A model generated the notes under the pieces. It worked only from the letters and a program-made list of their open reading frames with translations, did no database searches and was not told the DNA's origin. DNA of 64,000 nucleotides. Origin: Alkalibacillus almallahensis. GTDB lineage: Bacteria; Bacillota; Bacilli; Bacillales; Alkalibacillaceae. The stretch spans positions 90,025 to 154,024 of the forward strand of contig NZ_JAASRU010000007.1 in NCBI RefSeq assembly GCF_011761495.1, written 5' to 3'. The first letter of the stretch is position 1. Every line of letters starts with the position of its first letter. Of this stretch, positions 23,988-35,500 are shown in pieces. A program made the translations under genes and the position numbers.

Positions 23988-24836
23988 TTGAACAAATTGA
24001 AGTTAAAGCAAATGCTGACTGATTTCTTTAATGAAGACATCGGGGATTATGACGTGACAACTGATCACTTATTTAATGAACATGACCGAAGCGAACTTAT
24101 GATCACAGCGAAAGAATCAGGTATTTTTTGCGGTGAATCTATTATTTATGAGGGCTATACTTTACTAGATGACACCATGCATATTGAATTATTAGTACGT
24201 GACGGAGAAAATATTACGCCAGGCGATGCCATTGCTTACATAACGGGACCCATCAACACATTATTAAAAGGTGAACGGGTTATTTTAAACATGATTCAAC
24301 GTTTATCAGGTATTGCGACTACAACGGCACAGGCTGTCGAAAATTTAAATGATCACCATATTCGTATTTCCGATACGCGGAAAACAACACCTGGACTAAG
24401 AATGCTAGAAAAATATGCTGTTCGTGTAGGAGGCGGAGTCAATCACAGGCTACGCCTGGATGACGCAGTTTTAATTAAAGATAATCATATCGCCTTCTTC
24501 GGATCGATTCAAAAAGCGATTCATCAAATTCGAAGGCAAATCGGCCATATGATTAAAATCGAGGTCGAAATCGACGACAAAGAGCAATTACTAAAAGCCA
24601 TTGAAGCAGACGTCGACGTGATTATGATAGATAATACTGACATAACGACTATAACCGACTGGGTAAAACTGATCCCTGACTCCATAACCATTGAATTATC
24701 TGGTGGAATCACACCAGAAGATTTATCACAATACCGCGGATTACCGATTGATATTATTTCAATGGGGTACTTAACCCATCATATCCAAGCGCTAGACCTA
24801 AGCGCTACTCATCAGCCGATTAAGGAGCGTGTATAA
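23988..24836 (+). CDS. nadC: Quinolinate (nicotinate-nucleotide) phosphoribosyltransferase, NadC
   Basis: Makes nicotinate mononucleotide from quinolinate and PRPP. 282 residues with [39 protein letters not shown] and the LIKDNH and ELSGGI loops. Start is TTG behind AAAGGGGTTGGGG. In most Bacillus this operon reads nadB-nadC-nadA; here nadC is the first gene after the operator and nadB is not present. Confidence 0.95.
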   Translation: MNKLKLKQMLTDFFNEDIGDYDVTTDHLFNEHDRSELMITAKESGIFCGESIIYEGYTLLDDTMHIELLVRDGENITPGDAIAYITGPINTLLKGERVILNMIQRLSGIATTTAQAVENLNDHHIRISDTRKTTPGLRMLEKYAVRVGGGVNHRLRLDDAVLIKDNHIAFFGSIQKAIHQIRRQIGHMIKIEVEIDDKEQLLKAIEADVDVIMIDNTDITTITDWVKLIPDSITIELSGGITPEDLSQYRGLPIDIISMGYLTHHIQALDLSATHQPIKERV

Positions 24837-24838
24837 CG

Positions 24839-25939
24839 ATGTCATTGTTACAACAAATAGAACAATCCGTATCACAAATTCCTGAACACTATAAAGAATT
24901 GGATCATGACCGTCTAAATCAGATTATTCAACAAGCAAAGGATGAATTAGGTGACGAGTTGTTTATACCTGGGCACCACTATCAGAAAGATGAAGTGATT
25001 GCCTTTGCTGATGCTCGTGGTGACTCACTTGAATTAGCCCGGAAATCCGCTCATACATCAGCAAAACATATCGTCTTTTGCGGGGTCCATTTCATGGCAG
25101 AAACGGCCGATATTTTATCAGATGAGGATCAGCACGTTTATTTACCAGACTTACGTGCAGGTTGTTCGATGGCCGACATGGCTGACATCAACCAAACAGA
25201 ACGAGCATGGGAACAATTAACTAATCAACTTGGAGATACAATTTTGCCGATGACTTATGTAAATTCTACAGCTGCAATCAAAGCCTTTGTCGGTAAATAT
25301 GGTGGCGCAACGACAACGTCATCTAATTGCGAGCAGATGATGACGTGGGCCTTTAGTCAAAAGGAACGGATTTTATTTTTACCCGACCAACATCTCGGTC
25401 GGAACACAGCTTATGATCTTGGCATACCTTTGGAACAAATGGCCGTATGGGATCCCATCTTGGAAACGTTAATCTATGACGGGGATCTCGAGGATATTAA
25501 AGTCATTTTGTGGAAAGGACATTGTTCTGTACACGAAAACTTTACCGTTCATAATGTCGAGGCAGTCCGTGAACAGGATCCAAATATGAACATCATTGTC
25601 CACCCTGAATGTAAACGGGAAGTTGTCGAACTTTCAGATGATGCTGGTTCGACACGGCATATTATCCAAACAATTGAAGAAGCGCCACCAGGAAGTGAAT
25701 GGGCAATCGGAACCGAAATGAATCTCGTGAAGCGACTTATTAAAGAAAATCCTGATAAGCACATCATATCGTTGAATCCTCACATGTGTCCTTGTTTAAC
25801 GATGAATCGCATTGACCTGCCTCATCTCGCTTGGTGTTTGGATTCCTTAAGACAAGGCGAACCTATGAATCAGATCACAGTTGATCAAGCGACAAGCGAT
25901 CAAGCAACAGCTGCATTAGAGCGGATGTTAAATCGATAA
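24839..25939 (+). CDS. nadA: Quinolinate synthase A
   Basis: Fe-S enzyme that condenses iminoaspartate with dihydroxyacetone phosphate to quinolinate. 366 residues. Visible candidates for the cluster cysteines are [18 protein letters not shown] and [13 protein letters not shown] and NSTAAIKA shape the active site. It starts 2 bp after nadC, coupled through GGAG 11 nt upstream. The divergent desulfurase probably supplies its cluster. Confidence 0.96.
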   Translation: MSLLQQIEQSVSQIPEHYKELDHDRLNQIIQQAKDELGDELFIPGHHYQKDEVIAFADARGDSLELARKSAHTSAKHIVFCGVHFMAETADILSDEDQHVYLPDLRAGCSMADMADINQTERAWEQLTNQLGDTILPMTYVNSTAAIKAFVGKYGGATTTSSNCEQMMTWAFSQKERILFLPDQHLGRNTAYDLGIPLEQMAVWDPILETLIYDGDLEDIKVILWKGHCSVHENFTVHNVEAVREQDPNMNIIVHPECKREVVELSDDAGSTRHIIQTIEEAPPGSEWAIGTEMNLVKRLIKENPDKHIISLNPHMCPCLTMNRIDLPHLAWCLDSLRQGEPMNQITVDQATSDQATAALERMLNR

Positions 25940-25945
25940 CACTAA

Positions 25946-25984
25946 AAAAGGTTCAAATACGAGTTCACCGTATTTGAACCTTTT
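25946..25984. terminator. Bidirectional terminator between nadA and the nicotinamidase-like gene
   Basis: A 16-bp perfect stem (AAAAGGTTCAAATACG and complement) with a 7-nt loop and A/T tracts on both sides serves the two convergent genes. Confidence 0.92.
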
Positions 25985-25989
25985 ATTAA

Positions 25990-26532
25990 TCATGCTTCGT
26001 GAATTTTGCCATCAAATTTTGAGATGTCACATGATGTGAGCCTGTGAATAATATGCAGAGCTGCTTCATTGTATACTTGTTCTTCTGAAGCAATCGCATT
26101 TTCAGGTACCCACATCGAATAGCCTTCGATATAAGCATCTTTAGCGGTAAATAAAACGCACATATCACCCGCAATACCTGTCATAATGAGATGATCAATT
26201 CCTAAGTCTTGCAACATCAAATTTAATTGCGTGCCGTAAAAGCCAGAATGCTTGGGCTTATAAATGAAATAATCATCTTCAGTTGGACTTAATCGATCAA
26301 TCCAGCCTTTTCCCATACCATCTGAACAATAGTCGACTAATTCGTCATAGGATTTCTTCCACATGCCAAAATTGTCATTCACATATATAACGGGTATCCC
26401 TTCTTGTTTGGCTAACTGTTTTAACTCAACAATCGGTTCAACGATGTCTACCGTATTAGCGTATAAATTTTCCGCACCGACAAAATCCATTCGATTAATC
26501 ATGTCGATAATAAGTAACGCTTGATTGGCCAT
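25990..26532 (-). CDS. Isochorismatase-family cysteine hydrolase, probable nicotinamidase
   Basis: 180 residues with the Asp-Lys-Cys triad of the family: LIIDMINRMD, YKPKHSGFYGT and GIAGDMCVLFTA. A nicotinamidase role (nicotinamide to nicotinic acid) is inferred from context: its start codon overlaps the nadE stop codon (TAATG) and the cluster around is all NAD metabolism. Closely related enzymes act on other amides, so substrate is not proven by sequence. Confidence 0.82.
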   Translation of the reverse strand: MANQALLIIDMINRMDFVGAENLYANTVDIVEPIVELKQLAKQEGIPVIYVNDNFGMWKKSYDELVDYCSDGMGKGWIDRLSPTEDDYFIYKPKHSGFYGTQLNLMLQDLGIDHLIMTGIAGDMCVLFTAKDAYIEGYSMWVPENAIASEEQVYNEAALHIIHRLTSCDISKFDGKIHEA

Positions 26533-27281
26533 TAAACATCACCTTTTTGATACGGCTTAGGGCCAGGTGGTACTTCACGTTTATGAGCTGAACGTTTATG
26601 CAAGGATTCAATAATATCAGCTGATTTTTCCGGAATCTTTTCACCTTGCAGAAACGCATCGATGTGGTCATAAGATACGCCCATTTCTTGCTCATCCGTC
26701 TGGCCTTCCCACAAACCAGCACTCGGTTGTTTATCTAGAATCGCATCGGACACACCGAGATATTCGGACATTTCATAAACTTCTTTCTTCGTTAAATTAC
26801 GAAGAGGCTCCATATCTGCTGCTCCGTCACCATATTTCGTGAAGTAGCCTGTATAGGTTTCGGCCATATTACCTGTACCAACCACTAAATATTTAAAATT
26901 CTGAGCTAAAGCATATAGCGTACCCATACGAATACGTGCCTGTAAATTTGCTTTCACCAACTGTTCCTGTTCATAATTCCACTGCTCTTGTAATTGAGCT
27001 TGAATCGTTTTAATTTGTGTTTGATACGTTTCGGTTAATTCTATTCCATAATACGGCATATCTAATGTATGAACTAAAGCCAGTGCATCAGTTTGATCAG
27101 TAACCGTTTGATTAATTGGCATGATGACGCCTAGTGAGCGTCCTGGAAAGCCACGCTGCATCAATGCTGCAGCCAAAGCTGAATCAATGCCACCACTCAC
27201 ACCAACAATAACTCCATCAGCACCGGCATCATCCACATAATCTTGCATCCAGTTGACGATATAATCAATCCGCTCTTCCAT
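26532..27281 (-). CDS. nadE: NH3-dependent NAD+ synthetase
   Basis: Amidates deamido-NAD using ATP and ammonia. 249 residues, synthetase domain only, no glutaminase domain. The PP-loop reads GVSGGIDSALAAALMQ, and TGNMAE, KYGDGAAD and PSAGLWEGQTDEQEMG form the active site. GGAGGG lies 5 nt before the ATG. It leads a two-gene operon with the nicotinamidase-like gene, completing salvage beside the de novo genes. Confidence 0.95.
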   Translation of the reverse strand: MEERIDYIVNWMQDYVDDAGADGVIVGVSGGIDSALAAALMQRGFPGRSLGVIMPINQTVTDQTDALALVHTLDMPYYGIELTETYQTQIKTIQAQLQEQWNYEQEQLVKANLQARIRMGTLYALAQNFKYLVVGTGNMAETYTGYFTKYGDGAADMEPLRNLTKKEVYEMSEYLGVSDAILDKQPSAGLWEGQTDEQEMGVSYDHIDAFLQGEKIPEKSADIIESLHKRSAHKREVPPGPKPYQKGDV

Positions 27282-27341
27282 CGAAACCCTCCTTGAACTT
27301 CTAGTTGTAATATACCTTTAATGCGAATTCTCAAACATCCA

Positions 27342-27382
27342 ACAAATAAAAATACCACCAACTCAATTTAGTTAGTGGTTAT
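27342..27382 (-). terminator. Terminator of the two-component operon
   Basis: On the minus strand an imperfect 10-12-bp stem (CCACTAACT with AGTTGGTGG) is followed by TTTTTATTTG. It lies about 65 nt after the response-regulator stop. Confidence 0.7.
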
Positions 27383-27447
27383 GATAAAGAATTTAAAATT
27401 GGCAGTTTATCTTACCAATAGACTTTATAAGATTTTTTATTGCTAAT

Positions 27448-28584
27448 TTAATTCTTTTCACTTAGTTGATTCACCCAGTTATTGTACCAACTAGTAATTT
27501 TCACGCTTGGTACAATATCTAACTCATCTTTCAAAATGGTCACAAGTTTGCAATAATAATTTTCTACTTGTTGGCTATCTCCAGTGAATGCAAAAGTTCT
27601 CATCAATTCATAATAACCTTCTTCTTCTAAAGGATACCTTTGTTGAATATCCAATGCATGTTCTACTGCTTTATCCATATAATTTTGAGCACGATACCAT
27701 TCAATCATTTTGGTTTTGTTAATAATCCATAAAAACTTAAATCTAAGTTGTTCATCATATGTCCATAAATAATCATAGCCTTCAAAGTAATCACCTTTTA
27801 AATAACTCATAATCAATTCATAATCATTTATCGTTTGTTCTGTTAACGGATGTTCTTCATTCATGAAATCCTCACATATATCCACATCAACTTTGACATT
27901 ATAAAGCATAACCTTATAGCCAGTCCCCAAACTTTGAACTTCAATGTTTCCTGCAAATCGTCTTAAAGTCTTACGAACTTGATAAATTGTCGCATATAGT
28001 TGTGTTAAAGCTTTATCCATTTCGAATTCTGGCCAAAGAAGCTCAATTAACTCATCTTTACTGACTGTTCTTTGGCGGTTATGGATTAAGTAATAAAACA
28101 ATTGCTGCGCCTTAGATGTTCTCCACTTAATAGAAACATAAAAATCATTTTCATAAATAGCTGGTTCTTTAAACAACTGGATAAACAGATGCGATTTTTG
28201 ATCCTTATGTTGATTATCAGTTAATTGGAAATGCTTGATTAACCGATCTGTTGTATCTTTCAGTCGACTCAAAGTGAAAGGTTTTAATAGATAATCTAAA
28301 GCATTTAAATCAAATGCTTTTATTGCATAACGATCATAGGCTGTTACGAAAACAATTTCTAAACGAGAATCTTTCTCTAATAGTTGTTCTGCCACCTCAA
28401 TACCATTGAAACCAGGCATTTCTATGTCTAAAAACACTACTTCAACTTGATTTGTTTCTACCCATTGAATTGCCTCGTCAGGATTCTTAAACTGACTCAC
28501 AACACAATAAGCCTCAAGACGTGATAACTGTTTGTTTAAATAATCCAATGCTAAAGGTTCGTCGTCAATAAGAACTGTTCTCAT
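27448..28584 (-). CDS. SARP-like response regulator (receiver, winged helix, BTAD/TPR)
   Basis: 378-residue regulator. The receiver domain (1-120) has IDDEP, phospho-acceptor Asp53 in FLDIEMP, TAYD and KPFTL. It is followed by an OmpR-type winged helix (about 145-225, WRTSKAQQLFYYLI to GTGYKVM) and a helical bacterial transcriptional activator domain to the end. The ATG at 28584 has GGAGG 8 nt upstream and lies inside the end of the kinase gene (20-nt overlap), so the pair is translationally coupled. Likely targets are the adjacent adhesin-sortase genes (inference). Confidence 0.88.
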   Translation of the reverse strand: MRTVLIDDEPLALDYLNKQLSRLEAYCVVSQFKNPDEAIQWVETNQVEVVFLDIEMPGFNGIEVAEQLLEKDSRLEIVFVTAYDRYAIKAFDLNALDYLLKPFTLSRLKDTTDRLIKHFQLTDNQHKDQKSHLFIQLFKEPAIYENDFYVSIKWRTSKAQQLFYYLIHNRQRTVSKDELIELLWPEFEMDKALTQLYATIYQVRKTLRRFAGNIEVQSLGTGYKVMLYNVKVDVDICEDFMNEEHPLTEQTINDYELIMSYLKGDYFEGYDYLWTYDEQLRFKFLWIINKTKMIEWYRAQNYMDKAVEHALDIQQRYPLEEEGYYELMRTFAFTGDSQQVENYYCKLVTILKDELDIVPSVKITSWYNNWVNQLSEKN

Positions 28585-31500
28585 ATAAGTCACCTCCATG
28601 AACATTGTCTGTATGCTTAGGAATATTAAAAGCAATGATTGTCCCAACCCCAACTCGACTTCTAATAACTAAGCCAGAAGAGGAATGTTTCTTCAGTCTC
28701 CAATTTGTATTAATCACGCCTATTCCATGACTTGAATGGTGATCAATACTCTTAATAGATTGGACTGTTTCATCAGCCATTCCAACGCCATTATCTTTAA
28801 TAATTATTCGCAAATAATCCTTTCTTCTAAAAGCTTTGATTTCAATTTTTCCACCTTCTACTTGTTTTAAAATACCGTGTTTAATAGCATTCTCCACAAT
28901 TGGTTGGATTGTTAGCCTCGGGATATAAAATGATTCAGTATCCTCAACATCCCAACTAACTTGCAGCTTATCCCCAAATCGAAGTTGTTCAATATATAAG
29001 AAAGAGTTAACTATGGACAATTCCTCACTAACAGGAATCGAATGATCAAATGAGTCAAAATTAAATTTATTTCTTAGTAAATGACTGAACTCTTCAATCA
29101 GTTGATTCATCTTTCTAACATCAATATTACTTAACGCGTTAATTGTGTTTAATGTGTTGAAGATAAAATGCGGTTGAATTTGAGCTTGTAACCATTTAGA
29201 TTCCGTTTCTAATTGTTTCTGGATAGATCGATTAATATTAATTAAATTACGCACTCTTAATTGTAATTCTTTAGCATTGACAGGCTTAGTTATATAATCA
29301 TTGGCACCAACCTTTAATCCAGTAACAATATCACTTGTATCTTGTCTAGCAGTTAATAATAGAATTGGTAATTCTGAGCTACTATATCGTTTGCGAATCT
29401 TATCGGTTAAATCAAATCCTGAAACCCTTGGCATCATGATATCAATGATCAATAAATCCCATTGTTTTAAATCTAAATTTCTTAATAATTCTAGACCATC
29501 AGTCGTAGACGTAATCTCATAATTCTCATCTACTAGAATCGATTCAATTACATTTAAATTAGTAACATCATCATCAACTACTAAGACCCTAGGATGGTTC
29601 GCACTAGTATTTTCAAACTTACTTTCACCGATAAATGTGGATCTATTGTTAACATTGCTTGTTACTAATGATGTATTAGAATCATGTACAGGGTTGCTAT
29701 CACTTACTTGTAATGTGAACGTTGTAACTGTCCCTTTACTAGGTGCAGATTCTACAAAAATTTGTTCACCATGTAACTCAACTAACTGTTTACTAATACT
29801 TAAACCTAGTCCTATTCCTTCTGATTCAGCAGCTTTTTGCTCACCTTGTTCATAAGGAATAAAAACGTAGTTTAACGTATCGTTATCCATGCCGTCACCT
29901 GAATCGGCAACTGTTACAGATATTTTATCTTGGGTTCGTTTCGCACTTACAACAATGTCACCTTCACATGTAAATTTAACAGCATTATGAATAAGATTGT
30001 ACAAAATTTGAATCACTCGTTTTTCATCTGCATAAATCGGTGGCAATTGATCCGAGACATCATTTATTAAACGAACTTTACGATCATCAAGCTTAAAATA
30101 AAACAGATCTAGAACTCCCGAAATAATAGACTGCAAATAAAAGGAATCGAATTGGATTTTGGGTTCTGTAATCTTAAGATTTGCCATTTCAAATAAATCA
30201 TCTAACAATAACGATAACCTATTACTTGATAAAACAACAGTTTCTAACTCCTTAGTACTCTTTTCATCCAACATGTGCTCATTTCTTTTCAAAGTCGTCT
30301 GAGTTAAATTGATAATATTATGCAATGGGTCTCGTAATTCATGAGATGTTTTAGCAAGGAAATCATCCTTCTCTTCAGCAACTCTTGTCAATTTGACCGC
30401 CTGATCTTTAGAATGTCGGTAAATTGACATGTACTTCCCTAACCACATGATTGAAAAACAACCAATCGTTACAACTAAATCAATAGGATAATAGGTAATA
30501 TTAATCCCTTGTTCAATCCAAATCCCCCACCATATATAGCTATGTAATAACGATAATAATGCCAGTAATAACCATAATGATTCTCTACTCTTGTTATTAG
30601 TTTGTCTATAAATAATAGCAATTGCTCCAATAAGACCAAATATAAGCAAAGATGAGAAGACATCTTGCAAATAAATCGCCTGATCAACTGATATTACTAA
30701 CAATACAACAGTCACTGATGAAAACACTGAACATATTACCCATCGAGGAATAAAGTTAAATTTAACAGTATCATTTTTAATGATCATCCAAAGTGAAAAT
30801 AAAATAACTAATGTTGCTAAATGAGCAAGTTTAATATTCCAATCATATTCAAGCTGAAACCAATAAGCTAATAATTTTTCATGACTTCCTAAAGAATGTG
30901 TTACAATAGCTCCTAATAATAACAATGAGATATGGATAAAGTTCCAATTACGATCGTTTATAATAAATAACCCAATTGCATAGATAGCATGTATTATAAA
31001 AGCAACCATTACAATTATTTGCATTGAATAACTAAATAGATTGTCCGTTCTGATGATTGAAGACTCTCCAAAAGTAACAGACCTTGCTAAACCACCTTCA
31101 CTCTGTTCTACAAAATTTGCGACTTGTAATGTAATATCTATTACTCCTGCATCATTAGGGGCGACAGAAACAGTGTAAGGTAAGTTTTTAGCAGTGAATT
31201 GACTCTGATTAGATGAAACATCCCCTGATTTAGCAACCTGTTCACCGTTTACGTATAACTCTGAGGCGGTTCTTGCACTAGGTACTTTTATACTATAAGT
31301 TTCTTGCGAGTTTTCGTTTACCAAAACTTTTAAATGATACGTACCATAATTATAGGAAGAAGAAGTATCATCAGACCAATCATGAGGCACAGTAGTATAT
31401 TGACTTTCATCACTTACTTGTGAGCCAACTGTGAACAATTGATTAGGTGAAAACAACCATTTACCACCTAGTTCAATTGTGCCTTCATAAATAGAGTCGG

Positions 31501-31657
31501 AGTCTCTTAAATCAATCACACCATTTTGTATTTCCGGGCGCTCTATATTGTGATCAAATAGCATTACCCAAGCAAAACGACACACTGATAGAATTGATAC
31601 AAATAGGACAATATATAAAATTAATTTTTTGTGGTTCAATTGATTAGCTTTGCCCAT
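28565..31657 (-). CDS. Hybrid sensor histidine kinase with two kinase heads
   Basis: 1,030 residues. Order: membrane helix (about 12-34), extracytoplasmic beta-sandwich resembling the 7TMR-DISM or jelly-roll type (35-205), seven or so helices (208-395), HisKA with SHELRDP near 440 and a first HATPase (GIGLGLSISKQL), a receiver domain (VVDDD near 694, Asp in LIIDIMMP near 739), then a second, LytS-type kinase with QPHFIFNTLNT near 830 and a second HATPase (DNGVGM). Two distinct phosphotransfer modules are thus joined in one protein. It sits directly downstream of the sortase-adhesin operon and is coupled to the SARP-like regulator. Confidence 0.88.
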   Translation of the reverse strand: MGKANQLNHKKLILYIVLFVSILSVCRFAWVMLFDHNIERPEIQNGVIDLRDSDSIYEGTIELGGKWLFSPNQLFTVGSQVSDESQYTTVPHDWSDDTSSSYNYGTYHLKVLVNENSQETYSIKVPSARTASELYVNGEQVAKSGDVSSNQSQFTAKNLPYTVSVAPNDAGVIDITLQVANFVEQSEGGLARSVTFGESSIIRTDNLFSYSMQIIVMVAFIIHAIYAIGLFIINDRNWNFIHISLLLLGAIVTHSLGSHEKLLAYWFQLEYDWNIKLAHLATLVILFSLWMIIKNDTVKFNFIPRWVICSVFSSVTVVLLVISVDQAIYLQDVFSSLLIFGLIGAIAIIYRQTNNKSRESLWLLLALLSLLHSYIWWGIWIEQGINITYYPIDLVVTIGCFSIMWLGKYMSIYRHSKDQAVKLTRVAEEKDDFLAKTSHELRDPLHNIINLTQTTLKRNEHMLDEKSTKELETVVLSSNRLSLLLDDLFEMANLKITEPKIQFDSFYLQSIISGVLDLFYFKLDDRKVRLINDVSDQLPPIYADEKRVIQILYNLIHNAVKFTCEGDIVVSAKRTQDKISVTVADSGDGMDNDTLNYVFIPYEQGEQKAAESEGIGLGLSISKQLVELHGEQIFVESAPSKGTVTTFTLQVSDSNPVHDSNTSLVTSNVNNRSTFIGESKFENTSANHPRVLVVDDDVTNLNVIESILVDENYEITSTTDGLELLRNLDLKQWDLLIIDIMMPRVSGFDLTDKIRKRYSSSELPILLLTARQDTSDIVTGLKVGANDYITKPVNAKELQLRVRNLININRSIQKQLETESKWLQAQIQPHFIFNTLNTINALSNIDVRKMNQLIEEFSHLLRNKFNFDSFDHSIPVSEELSIVNSFLYIEQLRFGDKLQVSWDVEDTESFYIPRLTIQPIVENAIKHGILKQVEGGKIEIKAFRRKDYLRIIIKDNGVGMADETVQSIKSIDHHSSHGIGVINTNWRLKKHSSSGLVIRSRVGVGTIIAFNIPKHTDNVHGGDLYENSSY

Positions 31658-31799
31658 ATTACTGAAACCCCTAGAAGATCATTTAACAAAATTATACCAT
31701 TAATAACAAATCATTTCTGAATAAATCCTTAATATTTATTCATGTATACATCCAGTTTTCTAAGTCTTTTATAACATCTCAACCTTATTCACTAAAGAT

Positions 31800-31841
31800 A
31801 CCGCCAGTAATGAAAGTAGGGCTCAATTCATTACTGGCGGT
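31800..31841 (-). terminator. Hairpin after the sortase gene
   Basis: A perfect 15-bp stem (ACCGCCAGTAATGAA and complement) with a 12-nt loop lies 27 nt after the sortase stop. The T tract on the minus strand is poor, so termination may be incomplete and the kinase may be partly co-transcribed. Confidence 0.6.
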
Positions 31842-31867
31842 TAATTAAATCTTTTCAAATTTTTTAA

Positions 31868-32509
31868 TCATTCAACTACCTTTTGGAATTCACCATAAAC
31901 AATAATACGATCTGAGCCATCGTCACTGTAACAGCTGACAAGTGTCAATCTTTCCTCACCTTCTACATCATCAATGACATCAGTTCGATGGGGCTCAACA
32001 ACTTCACTGTCAACCATTTCATAGACATACTGCCGCTTCCCGTCTGAAAGAATCATGGCATCTCCTTCTTCAATATCACGAATTGGAGCAAAAAGTAACG
32101 AACGGTTTGTATTATTGTGTCCGGCTAAAGCGTAGTTGCCTTTCCCCATTTGTTGATCAGGTTTCATAGTCCCTGCTCCAACGTTTAAACTCTTATTCGT
32201 CGTTCCGTATAAAATCGGCAACTCCATTGAAACAGATGGAACTGAAATAGAGCCCAAGACATTCTCTTTTTTAATGTCAATATCATTGATTTCAGATGAG
32301 TCCAGCGAATCTATCGCATCAAAATCAAATTGAGGGTCACGGCTAACTGTCGTGTTAGCCGTAATGGTCTCATGCGATACATTCAATGCTTCATCATACT
32401 CTTTATCCAATAAATATGGTTTGATTATATAATCTAGCATTGGTTGATAACTTACCAATACAATCCCTAAGACGATCATCGTAATAGCTATCGTTTTCTT
32501 CAACGACAT
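31868..32509 (-). CDS. Class A-like sortase
   Basis: Membrane-anchored transpeptidase that attaches LPXTG proteins to the wall. 213 residues: N-terminal signal-anchor helix (LKKTIAITMIVLGIVLVSY), catalytic His about 131 in LAGHNN, Cys about 194 in TLVSCYS and Arg about 203 in SDRIIVYGEF. Its ATG shares one base with the adhesin stop codon (TGATG), so the two are made together and the LPQTG adhesin is the obvious substrate. Confidence 0.92.
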   Translation of the reverse strand: MSLKKTIAITMIVLGIVLVSYQPMLDYIIKPYLLDKEYDEALNVSHETITANTTVSRDPQFDFDAIDSLDSSEINDIDIKKENVLGSISVPSVSMELPILYGTTNKSLNVGAGTMKPDQQMGKGNYALAGHNNTNRSLLFAPIRDIEEGDAMILSDGKRQYVYEMVDSEVVEPHRTDVIDDVEGEERLTLVSCYSDDGSDRIIVYGEFQKVVE

Positions 32510-35500
32510 CAACCCTTATCTTCTGTCATCTTATTTCGGCGTAATAACCATACACCGCCAATTAATAAAAATCCACCGAATACAACAAACTTCCAATCAA
32601 ATACGCTACCAGTTTGTGGTAATGCTTCGTCATTATCATTGGACGTGTTTTGATTATTACTTCCTTCAGTATTTGAGCTTTCATCATTTGAAGAACCTTG
32701 ATCTTGGTCGCCTTCTTGATCCCCAGACGAAGGTATGCTTTCTTCGTAGGTGTTGATGATATGATACTCTTCAACTTCTGTAGAATAGCCATCTACTGAC
32801 TTTTCTTTTACCGTGTATTCAAAGCGTTTTCCTTCTTGGTCAAATTCAGGTAAATCTTTAAAAGTATATTCCCAATCATCTGATGCAGTTAACGTCGCTT
32901 CTCTAAATAGCTCCCCATTCTGATAAAGCGAAACTAAAATGGAGTTTGGTCGGACAGATTCTGCATCTTGCTCCCATGATTTAGTAACATCAATAGATGT
33001 AACACCTACACGTCGATTGGTAATATCGAACTGATCATACATAGGATGATAACCTTCTATTGCTTTTTCTTCAATAGAGTAATCATATAGTTTTCCTTCA
33101 TCATTGTATTTTTCTAATTCATCAAAGGAATATTGCCAATTAGAGTCGGCAGTCACTTCTTGAGTTTTAATCTGTTCGCCATTTTGTAACAGATGAATTT
33201 TGATTGCATCAGGACGATTGTTAGCATTACCATCTAACCATGTTTTCTGCCCTTCTACTGACGTCTTCCCTACACGAGTATTTGTAATATCATACCCTTC
33301 GATATTTGTTTCATATCCTTCAACCGGTTCTTCTTCAACCGTATAATCGTGAGGAATCCCATCTTCATTGTAAGCCTCTATCTCATCAAATTGATAGGTC
33401 CACCCATTTTCACTTGTCACAGTTTGTTGATCTACTTGTTCACCATTTTTGAGTAAACTGACGGTAATACTATCTGGGCGCTCAGCTGATTGGTCATCTT
33501 TCCAAGTCTTGGTTCCAGAAACCTCTGTTGTACCAGTTCTCAGATTTGTAATATCAAAACCATCAATAGATGATTGATAACCTTCAACTTCACTTTCTGA
33601 TACTGTGTATTTGTACTCTTCACCATCAGAATTAAATTGAGGCACATCAGTAAATTCATAAACCCAGTCATCTGATGCTTTAACAGTACCTTCCCTAAAG
33701 GATTCACCATTTTGTAATAGTTGAACTTGGATAGAATCTGGTCGACTAGATGAGTCCTGATCGAGCCATGTCTTCGTGACATCTATATTAATATCTTCTG
33801 AACGAACATTTGTGATGTCATAACTGTCCTCATCATAAATTGGTTCATAACCAGTTACAGCTTCTTCTTCAACAGTGTATTCATAAGGTTGACCATCTGA
33901 ATCATAAGCATCTAAACCTTTAAATTGATATTGCCAATCCATGTCAGATGTCACAGGTTTACTTTTTATCTTCTCACCATTTTGTAGCAAATTAACTGTA
34001 ATAGTTTCTGGCCTCTTAGATGCATCACCATCAAGCCATGTTTTTGTTCCTTCAACAGATGTTGTTCCGGTTCGTGTATTCGTGATATCAAAACCATTCA
34101 CATTAGAATCATATCCTTCAACATCATGTTCTTCTATTGAATATTCAATAGCTTGTCCTTCTGAATCGTAAGCTGGTAAATCTGCAACTTCTTTAGTCCA
34201 ATTGTCCTCAGCAGTTATCTCAATTTCTTTATAGGAATTGCCGTTTTTCAATAAATCCACCTGAATTGCAGACGGACGATCTTCTGAATTCGGATCTTTC
34301 CATCCTTTATTGATGACAATTGACCTTTGTTCAGATCGCGTATTTGTAATATCGAAAGTACCTTCTTCAACTTTTGATTGATAACCTGAAACTTCTTGCT
34401 CACTTACTTCATAATTATAAGGTTTACCATTTTCATCAAATCGATCTAGATTTTCAAACTGATATTCCCAATTATTATCAGCAGTGACTTTTATCGTTTC
34501 CTCAACTGTTCCATTTTGTAAGAGATTAATCGAAATCGACTCAGGTCGGTCTGCTTTGTCATCATCCTTCCATGACTTAGAACCTTCAACGGAAGTTGTA
34601 CCAACTCGTACATTTTCAACAGTAAACTGCTGATTTTCATCCTCATTAATACCTTTTAACTCATAGCCTTCACTAGTAGAAACTTCTTTTATTTCATAGT
34701 TATATTTCTTTCCACTTAGATCATAAGCATCGAGGCCATCAAACGTATAACTCCAGTCATCTGCGGAGGTCAGTTGAGCCTCATCGATCGAATTACCATT
34801 TTGATAAAGTTCTACTTTGATTTGATTTGGTCGATTTTGAGATCCTTCTTCATCCAACCATTCTTTATCAACTGTGACGGATGTTTCGCTCACATTCGTT
34901 ATGGTAAATCCATTTATATGATCTCCAGTGATGTTTTGCTGGTTATAACCATCGACAGCTTCTTCTTCGACATAAAACTGATATTCTTTGCCTTGTTCAT
35001 TAAATCGTTCTATACCGTTGAATGTATATTCCCAATTATCACTTTTAGTCGTTGTTACTTCTTCAATTGGTTCTTCTTTACCTTCACGGAACAAGCTAAC
35101 AGAAATTTCGTTCGGACGAGAATCAGTAGATTCTTGATCATTCCACTTCTTCGAAACATTTATATCTGTAGTACCTGTTCGAGTGTTGGTGAATGTAACT
35201 ATACCACCATCTTCGGATTTAGTTGATTGATAACCTTCAACAGCTTGTTCTTCTACTTCATAAGTGTACTTGGCACCCTCATCATCATAGACTTCTAATT
35301 GATCGAAGGTCGTTTCCCAATCGTCCTCCGAAGTTAACGTTTCTGTCTTAAATGGCTCATCTCCATCATTTCGATATAATTCAACCGTTACTTCATCCGG
35401 ACGGTCATTGGTTACATCTTGTTGATCATTCCACTCTTTCTCAACGTTAATTGATGTCTGTTCAGATCGTGTATTTGTTAAGTCATAGCCATCTACAGTT

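Noticed and set aside
26495..26722. 75-codon minus-strand frame overlapping nadE
   Set aside because: Shadow in another frame of nadE and the nicotinamidase-like gene.
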